64,000 nucleotides of DNA, from positions 7,417,569-7,481,568 of the forward strand of contig OZ005689.1 in assembly GCA_963930775.1 (NCBI GenBank), written 5' to 3'. A program made the position numbers and the translations under genes. Shown here piece by piece: positions 1 to 10,644 of the stretch. The notes under the pieces were generated by a model. That model worked only from the letters and a program-made list of their open reading frames with translations, was not told the origin of the DNA and did no database searches. How positions within the stretch are numbered: position 1 is the stretch's first letter; every line of letters starts with the position of its first letter. Origin of the DNA: Cliona cf. orientalis (Eukaryota; Porifera; Demospongiae; Clionaida; Clionaidae).

Positions 1-645
1 GATGTAGCAATAATCATTATTATGCCGGATTGTGGACAACTATCATTCTATCAAAACTGTCATAAACATAATTATATTTAATTTAACAGTTTTGATGGCA
101 TAATCTTCCGTATTATTACAATGTCATGATATAGATACAAAGCTGTGATCTTAGCTGGTTTCAATAAGCATGCACCATTTCAACATCAGCCACCTATAGC
201 TAGTTGAGTTGAAATGAGAATTTATCATAATAATATGCACCCATCCAAAATAATAATGATTATTATGCTATAAGTAATGGAGGATGGATCAATTATAGTA
301 GCCCTGCATTATCATTAGATAAAACCTCTCTTATGTGGAACATCCCTGGGTGACGATGCTGTCACCAATGGCACTCAGATGCTCTAGTCATCAAGTCCAA
401 TTCATCAAAGATTAATAAGTATAGTAGACTATAGCATTAAAGTTAGCACAGTACATAATTTTGGGGACTTGTATGCAAATGCTACAGTTACCGCTTATTT
501 AATACTTAAGTCTTGATTCCATGAAATGCATCAATATTATTTTTCCTTGGAGATTCTCGTACCATACAATGTTCTGCAAGACAATTAATATGTGCTAGCA
601 CCCTGTTATATAATACAAAAATAACCCTTATGTCAACCATCGTAA
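1..645. other. AT-rich flank, no gene seen
   Basis: This stretch lies 3' of the minus-strand beta-helix gene and is AT-rich. I see no open frame with family resemblance, no RNA gene and no clear repeat. It should contain the 3' UTR of that gene, but I could not place a convincing polyadenylation signal. Confidence 0.5.
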
Positions 646-3600
646 TTACAACTGTTTTAGTTGATGACATTTGTTGTAGGGTACGTAATCATCAGGATGA
701 AGCAGTCGAGCTGGAAGCTCACCATCAGTGAATGTACCTTCTCTAGACCTTGAGAACCATCTCCCTTTGAACTTTAATCTCTCTCTCAATTGTTGAATGG
801 CAAGCATTATTAAATACGATGCAGCGTAGACGAGGGGGAGGTAAATGAGCAACAGTCGTACAACAATCGCTGTAGAAATTGATTCCTGTTCTGCTTGATT
901 GAGTTCCGTAGCCTTGATATAAATATAAATCGAGAGCGCATTGATGACAGCCAGGTCTGAAAATATGAAAGCATCTACAATGTTATACCATGTTTTCTGA
1001 TACGGCTGCATAGCTAAATGAAAGGCAATTATTATCACTAATTCGATCCCAACTGCTACGTAAAACTGAGGTAAAGTCCTTGCTAGTGTGAAGGTGGTGA
1101 GAGCCAGCACTCTGTAGAGGAAATACAGTCCTGCAAAGAAGCGACAGTTGTCTTTGAAGCTGCTCTGAAATGAGTCAAGCAGGGGCTTCATTCGGTCAAT
1201 CATGAACACCCTTTCGATGAACTGTACACCTTTCAGCTCATAAAGGTGACATTTTGATAGCAACTTCCTACCAGCTGGATACCATATAAGGAAGAGGGGT
1301 GGGAGGGCTATTATGGTACAGATGACAATGACTGCAGGAAGAGCATACGGTAAATGCTCCCAAGAAAAGTACTTTATGTTTCCACTGTATTGCACCAGCT
1401 TTAAATTCCAATAACTAGCACCGACTCCTTCGAGGTATATGGGATTCAGGATTCGGAATGAGATCTGTGCACATTGGACGTAGCATGAAACGAGGAATGC
1501 TGCCAGGCCGTGGATGATGTAAGACTCCATCTTACTCTTCTTTAAGAGTCTTAGACGATAGTCACACTTCTTGATCAAAACGACTGTCACTAATATTAAA
1601 AGGAGCCCGTATAATATGGACACTAATTTGAATGCAAGCATGTCTAATGTTCTTGCTTCTTCCCACAAACAGAATGACAACGAGTTTATGTTGAAGAAAT
1701 CGAGGTTGAATATTCTGTAGATGAATTCGTACAAGTCTGTTAATAGAGTGGCTGCTGAAGGCGAATACACTCCTGAAATATCGTAGGCATTTAACGCTAA
1801 GCTGTCAACGACTTGTGCGAAAAATATGAACCCATTTAATGCTCCTGAGGTAAAACTGATATTGAACACTATGATGGCTACAAACATTAAGGTCAAAGGG
1901 AATAATTCGGAGAGAATATAGAAAAGCCATCCGATTTTGCACAGTCTGTTTGGTTTGCATTCATACCGCTTGGAATGATAAAAGACAGAGTGTCCACTGG
2001 TGCACTCTGAGCACAGTATCCCAGTCCTTGCTGGGCCACACATGTACTGATCCACTAAGCTAAGAGATGCATTCTCTGAAAGTTTATAAAATGGCTTAAA
2101 CTCTGAATCGTTGTACGAGCAAAAGTGAAGGGGGCAGTAGGCCGTCACAAAGTACTGCGGATCGACCGTGTATTCAACATATCCAGCCCAAAACCCATGA
2201 AGAATATAAGCTATGGAAGCTTCTTGGTTGCACAGTATGCCTTTAAACGCGCTAGCTGAGGAATGGTTCCAGTTGCAAGTACAGTATTGTACACTCTTTT
2301 GTTTGGTAGATATCTGAATTTTCTTGTGTTCAACGTAAAACCCGGGAGAACATTGCTGCAGTACTAGGTTCACCGTAAGAGATATCTCATGCAGTCCTGC
2401 CAACTCTATTAGAAGAGTTCCATTTGCCTGTGGTGGCCCATATAACTTTATCTTTCCATTCGAAATGTAATCGTACGCTGGATCAATTGTAATAATATTA
2501 TTAGTATTGTTTGAAGTTATTACTTGTGCTCTATACACCGAATCAACAGTGTGGCTTAGATCATCCAAAATAGTGACAGGGAGCTCCAATACTCTTCCAG
2601 GTATGGCAGAGAATGTTGTTGAGTTTCGATCATCAATGGTTACATCAAATCTATGTCCTTGTGTTGTTACTTCAATATCTTTATCACAGTTTTGACATCT
2701 TTGAAAGTCAAAATGACCAATACAGCTGAAGAGATTATCAATTGTAAGCTCTGCTGACGTATTTAGGGTGCAAAAGAAGACACAAGAATGGAGAGTAGTG
2801 AGATAAATGGAGTTTCCATTGTTTGCATCGCTTCTTGAATCTAGAGTTGCTACATTCTGTTCGAAGATAAAAGAAACGTTTCTCAATTCAATGGAAGTGT
2901 CACCTTTGTACTGGACCGAGCATGTACTAGCTGACATAAGGAATGAGTTCTCATGAACTGAGTGGGAAAATATTGCGCCTCCTTTTGAAGACGCCTTATT
3001 CTCAACAAATCTCAGAACAGTGTCGTCGTAAACAAAGAGAATCGAGTTTGAGATGAGACTAATTGCTCCTCCATTGGTGCCAAAATTGTGCAGAAATGTA
3101 CCGGTCATTATCCCCAAAAAGTGTAATTTACTTGCCACTGCCCATAATGCAGTGCCAGTGTTGTTTTGAAAATGGACAGAGTGATAAAACGTGACTACTA
3201 TATTTGTCACCTTAAAAGTACCTCGACCGGTTAACTTTTGCACACCTAATCTGATGTTAGTTTCCGTTTCAACTACACGATTGTTAGTAAAATTACAAGA
3301 TTTGAATATGATACGACTATCACCAAATCCGTTAGGAGCATACACTGTGCCTTCAACTGCAGCACCATACTCAGCAGTATTGCTTATCCACGATGAATCA
3401 ACAAACTCCAAACTGTTTTGTCCACTGCTACAGTCTCCCAAATTGTTTAACAGCAATAACATCCCTCCACCAGTTTTAGCACTGTTATCTTCGATTAAGC
3501 AACTCTCAAATCGAACTACATTATTCTGAATTGCAGCCAGACGCAATCCGATATTAATACCTCCCCCTGATCGATCAGCCATGTTATATACAAACCTACA

Positions 3601-4572
3601 GCTGATTATTTTTACAGAATTTCTATTTGCTTCATCTGTAATTTTTATGTTGAGACCTCCTCCAGAAAGAGCTTGGTTGTGATAAAACTTACAATCCACG
3701 ATTGAAATTCTGTTTCTTGATGCACTTCCTAAGATTCTTATTGCCAAGCCTCCACCTCTCCCTAGTCCTTGAAAGTTTATTAATTTTTTCACTCCGACTA
3801 GCTTCACAAAGCTCGATTTCTCTGGGTTCGATGTGTTTGCCCTGTTTGACTCAAATGTGCAGTCTGATATTTTGTATTGGCTATCCAATTTGTAGTCGTG
3901 AGAGGTTTCACAAGTTCCGTAGAGTATGCCAGGAGGACATTTGGTGAATTCAATATAGATGCCCCCTCCTCCGATGTAGGTATCACTTAACATTTGGTTC
4001 TGCTTGAAACTCGAACCATTGACTATTACAGTTCCATTTGTATCGAAAATTGCCATCCCCAATCCATCACTTCGATGGATATGAATATTCACTATTTTTA
4101 CATTCGTACACATCCAAATATACAGAGCACTCTTAAACTTTGCTGTTTTATTTCTTCCAGGTGAGAGAAGATCAGTAGTTGTGCTGTCTTGTAGTGCTCC
4201 ACAGCCGACAAATGCTAAATTTTTAATCGTAAGTCCTTGAATTTTGCTGAAGTAGAGACCACTATCAGTAGACTTACAAGTCACAGTGGGCACAATATTA
4301 AATGCATCTGTGCCTAAAATTCCCTCAATAGTGAGATTCACAGTGCTATCAAATGTTAGCATTTCAGACAGTACAGTAGAGTTGACTAGGATCGCAGTGT
4401 TCACTACACTCAGTTGGAGTTGAGTGACTTCATCGAGGTTACTAAGGCTGATTGAGCATGGAACTGACTCCTTACTGATGGCTTCTTGGTTCAAGTTCAC
4501 ACACACTCTGTAGTCACTGTGAATTATTGGTATAAGGTAGGAAAGTAATACTGTTAGTAGTTTTAGCTTCAT
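646..4572 (-). CDS. Secreted beta-helix / multi-pass membrane protein, single exon, 1308 aa
   Basis: The frame is uninterrupted for 1308 codons and starts with a clear signal peptide (residues 1-19, MKLKLLTVLLSYLIPIIHS). Residues about 150-640 contain many GGG/GGA turns (SGGGINI, TGGGMLLL, KGGAIFS) spaced 30-50 residues apart, with asparagine-rich flanks. That pattern is typical of right-handed parallel beta-helix or Pmp-like repeats. A cysteine-rich part follows (about 740-880, including CGPARTGILCSEC). From about 883 to 1260 there are eight or nine hydrophobic spans, then a basic, Ser-rich cytoplasmic tail. The likely topology is a large extracellular beta-helix on a polytopic membrane anchor, so the role could be adhesion, recognition or signalling. 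I cannot name a ligand or an established family. Truncated relics of its first ~100 codons lie at 6.2-6.4, 13.1-13.4, 29.8-30.1 and 59.2-59.5 kb. This is the only intact copy here. The absence of introns, in an intron-rich neighbourhood, could reflect a retrocopy origin or simply the family's structure. Confidence 0.85.
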   Translation of the reverse strand: MKLKLLTVLLSYLIPIIHSDYRVCVNLNQEAISKESVPCSISLSNLDEVTQLQLSVVNTAILVNSTVLSEMLTFDSTVNLTIEGILGTDAFNIVPTVTCKSTDSGLYFSKIQGLTIKNLAFVGCGALQDSTTTDLLSPGRNKTAKFKSALYIWMCTNVKIVNIHIHRSDGLGMAIFDTNGTVIVNGSSFKQNQMLSDTYIGGGGIYIEFTKCPPGILYGTCETSHDYKLDSQYKISDCTFESNRANTSNPEKSSFVKLVGVKKLINFQGLGRGGGLAIRILGSASRNRISIVDCKFYHNQALSGGGLNIKITDEANRNSVKIISCRFVYNMADRSGGGINIGLRLAAIQNNVVRFESCLIEDNSAKTGGGMLLLLNNLGDCSSGQNSLEFVDSSWISNTAEYGAAVEGTVYAPNGFGDSRIIFKSCNFTNNRVVETETNIRLGVQKLTGRGTFKVTNIVVTFYHSVHFQNNTGTALWAVASKLHFLGIMTGTFLHNFGTNGGAISLISNSILFVYDDTVLRFVENKASSKGGAIFSHSVHENSFLMSASTCSVQYKGDTSIELRNVSFIFEQNVATLDSRSDANNGNSIYLTTLHSCVFFCTLNTSAELTIDNLFSCIGHFDFQRCQNCDKDIEVTTQGHRFDVTIDDRNSTTFSAIPGRVLELPVTILDDLSHTVDSVYRAQVITSNNTNNIITIDPAYDYISNGKIKLYGPPQANGTLLIELAGLHEISLTVNLVLQQCSPGFYVEHKKIQISTKQKSVQYCTCNWNHSSASAFKGILCNQEASIAYILHGFWAGYVEYTVDPQYFVTAYCPLHFCSYNDSEFKPFYKLSENASLSLVDQYMCGPARTGILCSECTSGHSVFYHSKRYECKPNRLCKIGWLFYILSELFPLTLMFVAIIVFNISFTSGALNGFIFFAQVVDSLALNAYDISGVYSPSAATLLTDLYEFIYRIFNLDFFNINSLSFCLWEEARTLDMLAFKLVSILYGLLLILVTVVLIKKCDYRLRLLKKSKMESYIIHGLAAFLVSCYVQCAQISFRILNPIYLEGVGASYWNLKLVQYSGNIKYFSWEHLPYALPAVIVICTIIALPPLFLIWYPAGRKLLSKCHLYELKGVQFIERVFMIDRMKPLLDSFQSSFKDNCRFFAGLYFLYRVLALTTFTLARTLPQFYVAVGIELVIIIAFHLAMQPYQKTWYNIVDAFIFSDLAVINALSIYIYIKATELNQAEQESISTAIVVRLLLIYLPLVYAASYLIMLAIQQLRERLKFKGRWFSRSREGTFTDGELPARLLHPDDYVPYNKCHQLKQL

Positions 4573-5053
4573 TGTGGCAACTAGATTGGCTAGCTAGAGA
4601 CTCAGTGTCACGTACAGTATGCAAGCCATGTAACACTAGCCACTGCTGTCTTATATTTGGGAAGACTTAGGGGCTTCATGCTGTTTCCAGATTGACAATC
4701 AGTGTTATTAATTTTACACTTTCTGTGCAAGCTGAGGACTGTCACAATGTGTCTCATATAAATTATGTATAGCAGTAGTATTGCACTACTATGTATGATG
4801 CTTCAAGAATCATTAAAGATGTGTGCCACAGTGCATACATGCTTCAAACAATCATTAAGCTGTAATCCCTATGACAAAACTATAAATACTACTTGTACGA
4901 GTAGCTGCATTAGTGATACATTTCCTACATTAATAATGAATGCACAGGAGTGCAAAACCCTCACCACTACATGCATGCATGACTCATGCACATAATATAG
5001 ATATCTATAGTAACTAGCATTATTTCAGTGTGTATGCCTGTTCAATATAAGGA

Positions 5054-5111
5054 GTATTGAACTAGATACATACTACCATAATTATGGTAGTATGTATCTA
5101 TAGTTCAATAC
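5054..5111. repeat. Near-perfect palindrome (hairpin)
   Basis: The two arms, about 27 bp each, meet at an AT-rich centre around 5081. The motif gtattgaact at the left end is mirrored by agttcaatac at the right end, with a small mismatch near the outer third. It could extrude as a cruciform or be the core of a short palindromic transposon. Confidence 0.7.
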
Positions 5112-5780
5112 TATATACATACCCTGCACCTGAAGTACTTCAGTTTTCTTCAGAATCAGTGCATGATATAGGCTAGGGGGAAGGCACCTGCCTATGTCAC
5201 TATAATAACTGAAAGCCTCTGTGACTACTTAAACTCTGACAATTATGTACTTGAGAGCCACTGCCTGTTTACACTGTCACTGCACTGACAACTGACCATC
5301 AAGGCACAGAATGGCAACCACAGCTGCACACTATTATACCACTGGGCAGGACTTAACGTGACCATTCTTCCTTGATGCCTGGTAATCCTCAGATGTGTAC
5401 TTTCTCTCAGACGACCCTTACCATACGGACGGACGGACAAAAATCGCCAAGTAACCCTCCGCCTACGCTTTGCGGCGAGGGTTAATTAGCACCCTGTCCT
5501 CCCTTGCTATCAACTCTCTTATCTGTATCACTTTCAAGGGCATCCATACACACCAACACGTAATCCCTTTACCAACCATATCGCGTAATTGTGGTTAACG
5601 CCTTGTGACCACAGGAATTCAGGGGCAGCGTAATTTCTAATTATTTGCTATGCAAGTTGTGATAAGCAGACATTAGAGTGTAATTAGATCTGCACCTGAT
5701 TTGCTGGGAAAATCCCTTTTGCACATTGCCTATATGCATATGCCGCATAATTATATTATGTATGACATTGTACAAAATAT

Positions 5781-5831
5781 GACGGGATATGCCGTCATTG
5801 GTCGATTTATGCAATGACGGCATATCCCGTC
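5781..5831. repeat. 20-bp perfect inverted repeat
   Basis: The arms at 5781-5800 and 5812-5831 (gacgggatatgccgtcattg and its exact reverse complement) are separated by 11 bp. No function is evident. It may be a transposon relic. Confidence 0.75.
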
Positions 5832-6189
5832 ATTGGTTGGTAAAGGGTAGCTATAGTACATTGTTGAGATGCATGGTCGAGTGCATGCACCCCAATTATT
5901 ATTTAATCTGCCAAAATTATAATAATTATGTGACTGCATGATCATCATGCATCCGGCTACGTATACATCTACATAATATCCCTTAGCCAATAATGTTGGG
6001 TGATGACAAAAATACCGGTAAATATTATACACAACAATGTAGCTACAAACACACACACACACTGACACACTCACAAATGCAAAGCCATTGTTTACCCTGG
6101 AACATTGAATCTGCTAATTCATGTAATGGCCACAGCGGCCTGCAGTTCAGAATCACCACTGAATCTTGATTGTATTAGAATAATAATTA

Positions 6190-6424
6190 TTACTTTTAGC
6201 TCCAATGTTAGCATTTTAGACAGTACAGTAGAGTTGACTAGGATCACAGTATTCACTGCTGAATTCAGTTCGAGTTGAGTGACTTCATTGAGGTTACTAA
6301 GGTTCTTCGAGCACGGAACTGATTCGCTACTGATGGCCTCTTGATTGAGGCTCACACACACTTTGTAATCACTATGAACTATTGATACAAGAGAAGCGAA
6401 AAATAATAATATTGTTAGCTCCAT
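6190..6424 (-). pseudogene. 5' relic of a beta-helix gene (signal peptide and first ~75 codons)
   Basis: Starting at the ATG at 6424, the minus strand encodes a signal peptide followed by a segment that matches residues 20-75 of the intact protein at 646-4572 (DYKVCVSLNQEAISSESVPC compared with DYRVCVNLNQEAISKESVPC). The match then stops abruptly and unrelated DNA follows, so only the N-terminus is present. It is more diverged than the relics at 29.8 and 59.2 kb, and so probably an older copy. Confidence 0.75.
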
Positions 6425-8338
6425 TATCAGCAGCTATATGAGCTATAAAGATTCTGAATTAGTGACTGAGTGCATGAATAAGCCATGAAGCTAGCCATGC
6501 TAGGTGCTACTAGATAAATAGATTTATTTGATTTGGGACACTACTATAATAATAACTATCATGATTTCAGTTTCAGCTTTACAGCTGTATACATGCATAT
6601 CAACATCTTACTCCTTTTGCGCAAGAGAGTAAAAACATTATTATGCGATGATGTGCTTTCTGTAACAATAATAACAAAGAGAATCGTGATCAATACTGTA
6701 ACAACATACTCAGTGGAGTGAACGGCCTTACAATTAAACTAAAGTTGCTCTGCACACATAATGTATCAGGCTCAGGGCATAGCTAACCCATTAATATTGA
6801 TGTAGCTAAAGTATGTTGAAAAGTATGGGTGCATGATGCTTAATTTTGTATATCATGTGACAGCCAAGATTTAGAAGCTGATATTTAGCATTGTTTACAT
6901 AAGCTCAAAGGAAAGTTAAGCTCATACTAATAAGAGCCACATTCTGCCATACCCTGGCTATGCCACTGATCAGGCTCTCTACCATTGGCATCCCATGGCC
7001 AATAAATTTTGTTCATAATAATATTATTATTATTATGGTGATGATAAACAAACAGGGCACACACACTCACATACAAAAACGCATACCATAATATGCAATG
7101 TCATTATTGTTTATGCTGGAACATTGACTCTGATCAATAATGCATGTAAATGTGTGGGAGATATGGATTCAAGGAAATGGTATATACAATGGTTACAACT
7201 TGTACATAATCCTTAATGAATGTGAGGTACTAAAAATATTCAAGGACATCCGAGCATTGATCCGAGAGCAGCACTATATACTAGCTACAGGCAGGAGTTG
7301 GCACTAGGTTAAGAGTTAGCTAGAACAGCCTGTCTTCACTAAGTGCAGTCCAGCGGAGCTTCAGCCACCCTCAGTGACTCCTGGGCTGATCGAAACGAGG
7401 TAAATAAGTTTGTGTGTTTGTTGCATGAGCTACATGCGTTTGGCTATGACCAAGCCATATTATCGTGGTGGGATGGTACGTGAATGAACCAGCCCTAAAC
7501 CTGAAATCTTTATTTCTAGTCTAGTGTATGACAAGGCTAGCCTTTGAAATCGTGCTAGCTATAATTATAGCTATAGGCCCACATGTAGTCTCTACGTACC
7601 ATGCTAGTGTATTTAATTTTGTACGTCTGTCTGATATTTATACTGTACTCACCTAATCCACACACACGGCAACACTCTATACAGGGATTGAGAGATTGTG
7701 ACGGCTCTGTAACTGTACATTGAGGTGTCCATCATGATCTAGCTAGGTAGCTCTATAGCTTGTTTTATAATATTATAGCAGTATCATAATTTTAATTTGT
7801 ATACATTTCTGATGTTATAATTATAGCTTATAGCTATTAATAACAACATGTTAAAAGTGACGCTATCTCACACGATTATGAAATTAGCAGAATCTGTTGT
7901 GAAATTAGATTAATTTACCTTTTAACACTTACATAATATCAGCAAGGAGTGTAGTCTCAACCAGTCGTATCAATATAAAACTGGATTTGGTGTAATAGCT
8001 AATTAAACTCTGAATCAATGGTAAGTTCAAACCATTAAGGTACTTTGCATTATAGGTAGGTAGTACTAAAGAATTAACTGCTGCAATTTAGTTAAAGTTA
8101 CAGCTGGTAAGCAGAAAAAATTGTTCAGAAACCACCACATAGTCGAGCTGGATGCATAGTAGAGCCATACAATGCAAGCAGGCAGCCTGTACATCAATTT
8201 TGACTAAAGTGGGTAATGGTCGTCACGTTGATGTGCGCGTGGGCGGAAAACATTGCAAATGCATGGCTTCCTATACAAATATATGGGGAAACTTCAAATG
8301 GCGTGTGTGGTCTACTTCAAAAAAAGAAATCCCATATA
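6425..8338. other. Intergenic: relic of a receptor 5' flank, then featureless DNA
   Basis: About 6530-7230 matches the DNA 5' of receptor copy A (13430-13930) and copy D (41716-42190), but no receptor exon follows it. It therefore marks a lost or never-completed copy at the left edge of the array. From about 7231 to 8338 I see no gene, RNA gene or structured repeat. A GC-richer patch near 7320-7400 has no recognisable coding content. Confidence 0.5.
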
Positions 8339-8533
8339 GTAGGACGGGTTTTAATTGCGTAGTTTAATAATTGCGTTGTAGTCAAGTCAGGCCAAATTGC
8401 GAATCCAATAATTGCGATAGACGACCCCGTACCGCACTGTAGTATACGTGCACGTTTATTTTTGCGAATCGCGAAACGTACATAAACTCGCAATTCGCAA
8501 TTAATAGATACTCGCAATTAAAACCCGACCTAC
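8339..8533. mobile_element. MITE-like element with ~20-bp terminal inverted repeats
   Basis: The left end gtaggacgggttttaattgc is mirrored at the right end (reading inward gtaggtcgggttttaattgc), one mismatch in 20. The 195-bp interior carries further short inverted copies of an attgcg/cgcaat motif and no coding capacity. Target-site duplication is unclear. It is a non-autonomous DNA transposon or a relic of one. Confidence 0.65.
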
Positions 8534-9054
8534 GGTATACCGGGTTTTCTCAGAGACGGTCACATTACTTGCCCAGTAGCAATTTACTTTTCTGCGGTTA
8601 TTAGGTAATGATGACGTAATCTATGTGGTAATTGCCAGAAAACTCAGGGCCTCCGTACCGTGGAGCCTTTCTGAGACTTGAAAATCGGTATATATGTAGA
8701 GTATCTGACGCATATACCCAGCGAATACATTATAAGCTGAGCGCTACTTTCTCTGCGAAGTACCGCCGGCCGAACTTCACGCGTTCTCTTGGCTGACGTA
8801 ATCCCGTGGATAAATAAAGCTAGCCTTGTGCTATATATAGCACGCACGCTGTGTGCCATGCCGCGACTAACCTGATGTTCAGAAGCTGTCGAGTTCGTCT
8901 CCCGTGATTGAAAATTGTCAGTGTCGAGGTCGAGAGTCGGCCGCGGTCGACTCTCAGACTCCATCTCTGTGATTGAGGCGCCAGTATCAATGTGTGTACG
9001 CATTATATTGACGACCTTTTACCATATAAACCATTACGCTTGCAGCTACTGGGC

Positions 9055-9693
9055 TAGCCTCGTACCCAGGCCCTTTGAGGAGGAGGAGGAGAAAGGGCCT
9101 GGTACACACCGTGTGCGCATGCGTTATTTTCCCAGTAAAAGCTGGGAATTCGTATTTTTGTCCGCTTATCTGTCCGTAAACGTGAACCTTGACCTCAGGT
9201 ATATGCCTAAAAATCCTTTTTGCTGGCAGCATTTCGGGCTCAAGACGCCTACTGTGACCAATTTAGCTATCACAAGCGAGCAATATCGACAGGAGAATAA
9301 TAAAGAAGCTATGAGAAGGACATCGACTCACGTTTAGTCGACTTTTTATGAAAAAAATGGAAGTATCGACACCGAGGCAGTTGTCCAACGGCAGCGAAGG
9401 GACTTTGTCAGATCTCTGAAGCTCAAGAAGGTTTGTTTAATTTAAAGTCAAATGAGAGCGAAGAAAGTCTTCCGTACGATATTCTTTAGAAATATCCAGT
9501 CTGTAGGCTTCACCGACTTCGGATGCCATGGGATGCTTAGTATACGTTGTCCGTACACGTCCGACCGCGTGGTAACGCCAATATCCGGCAAATTATACTA
9601 GAAAATGCTCAGTAAACTTCGCGCATGCGCGTACCGTGTGTACCAGGCCCTTCCTCCTCCCCCTCTCCCTCAAAGGGCCTGGGCACGAGGCTA
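9055..9693. mobile_element. Non-autonomous element with long TIRs and a 9-bp target-site duplication (MULE-like)
   Basis: The left terminus (tagcctcgtacccaggccct) is mirrored by the right terminus, and the inverted similarity continues for roughly 75 bp, through a purine-rich stretch and a second gggcctggta motif. The element is flanked by perfect 9-bp direct repeats, ctactgggc, at 9046-9054 and 9694-9702. Duplications of 9 bp with long TIRs are typical of Mutator-like elements. The interior encodes no recognisable transposase, so mobilisation would need an enzyme from elsewhere. Confidence 0.7.
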
Positions 9694-9779
9694 CTACTGG
9701 GCAAGTGATCAAGTGTTGAAAAATGTATCGGATCATCTGAAAAATATTTTTCGTTGTATAATATAGTATAATAATTGAT

Positions 9780-10644
9780 TTATAAGAGTGCTGGATGTCC
9801 CCTCTCTCCATACTTGAAAACCAGCTCCTTAGTAATCCCTTTCACGTCACCTCTTGTTATTACGTTACCCCGCCACATCACATGACACGTCAATGGGACA
9901 TCCAGCTGTGTTTTTATCAGTTTAATGTTCAGGAGCAGCTCTTCCAGTGCACAATATGCCATGTTTGAGGCTAATTCGCATAGCTGTGTTCGCGTTAATC
10001 CCTCTGGAATTGGAAAACGTTTCACAAAAAGTATTGCACCATCATCAACATAACCATTGATGTTATGCACGGTGACGGCATACTCTTTCTCTTGGTTCAC
10101 GATAGAAGGAACATAACAGCCAGCTCCACGCTTATCTGGAGGGGCCGGGTGGATATTGAAAGCAACAGGTGTAGCCTTTGGTATCCACCTGAGAGGAACT
10201 TTGTTTTTGAGATTCATGAGGAGGAGATCATTCTTGTAAGAGACAAGTGGAGGAACACCAAGGTAGTTGTACGCTTCACTGATAATGGCCTTTCCCTCCT
10301 CTCCAGCCACGGGGAGGAGGCCATCAATAGACAACGGATCATCAAGTTGTTGACGAAGCTTACTGAAATCTCTCGCAGCCGCGTAGTAGTTGGTTATAGA
10401 CTATGTCTTCACATTCTTTCTTTGAGGGGGACATTATCTTCGGGGTCAAACCATCCTTCTTGAGACGCCAAAGAAAACCCCATGAGTTGGGAAAGTGCTT
10501 AGAGACAAGTTTAAAGCCTTCAACTCCATAATCAGTATATTCAGAAATATAGGTGACTGGTTTATCGCAAGGAGCAAATAGCTCTTCCTCAGTGGCTGGC
10601 AGTCTGGAGAATTGAATATTGGAGAAGTTCAGTCTCCCTGCCAT
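9780..10644 (-). pseudogene. Unrecognised protein gene, frame broken once
   Basis: Two adjacent minus-strand frames read as one protein of roughly 285 residues. The first runs from the ATG at 10644 (MAGRLNFSNIQFSRLP) to about 10390. The second continues in another frame from about 10390 (AARDFSKLRQQLDDPL) to the stop near 9780. A single 1-base change around 10388-10396 would account for the break. Composition looks like a normal globular cytosolic protein, with no signal peptide, membrane span or motif I can name. No introns are visible, so a processed pseudogene is possible, as is a sequencing error in a live gene. The frame extends upstream to 10731 without a better start. Confidence 0.5.

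Larger units (their letters stand above)
4573..6118. other. Upstream flank of the beta-helix gene; homologous to the flank upstream of receptor copy C
   Basis: No gene is seen. The part next to the start codon (about 4600-4920) matches 30120-30480 closely, and about 5860-6118 matches 31066-31320. The block is therefore a paralogous copy of the intergenic DNA between a beta-helix relic and receptor copy C. Around 6130-6170 the sequence switches to a piece resembling intron 1 of the receptor genes (compare 42918-42970), marking a rearrangement junction. Confidence 0.6.

Noticed and set aside
3191..3947. Plus-strand frames inside the beta-helix gene
   Set aside because: Shadows of the long minus-strand coding sequence.
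8644..9337. Overlapping frames on both strands in GC-richer DNA
   Set aside because: They overlap the inverted-repeat element and each other, with no family resemblance.
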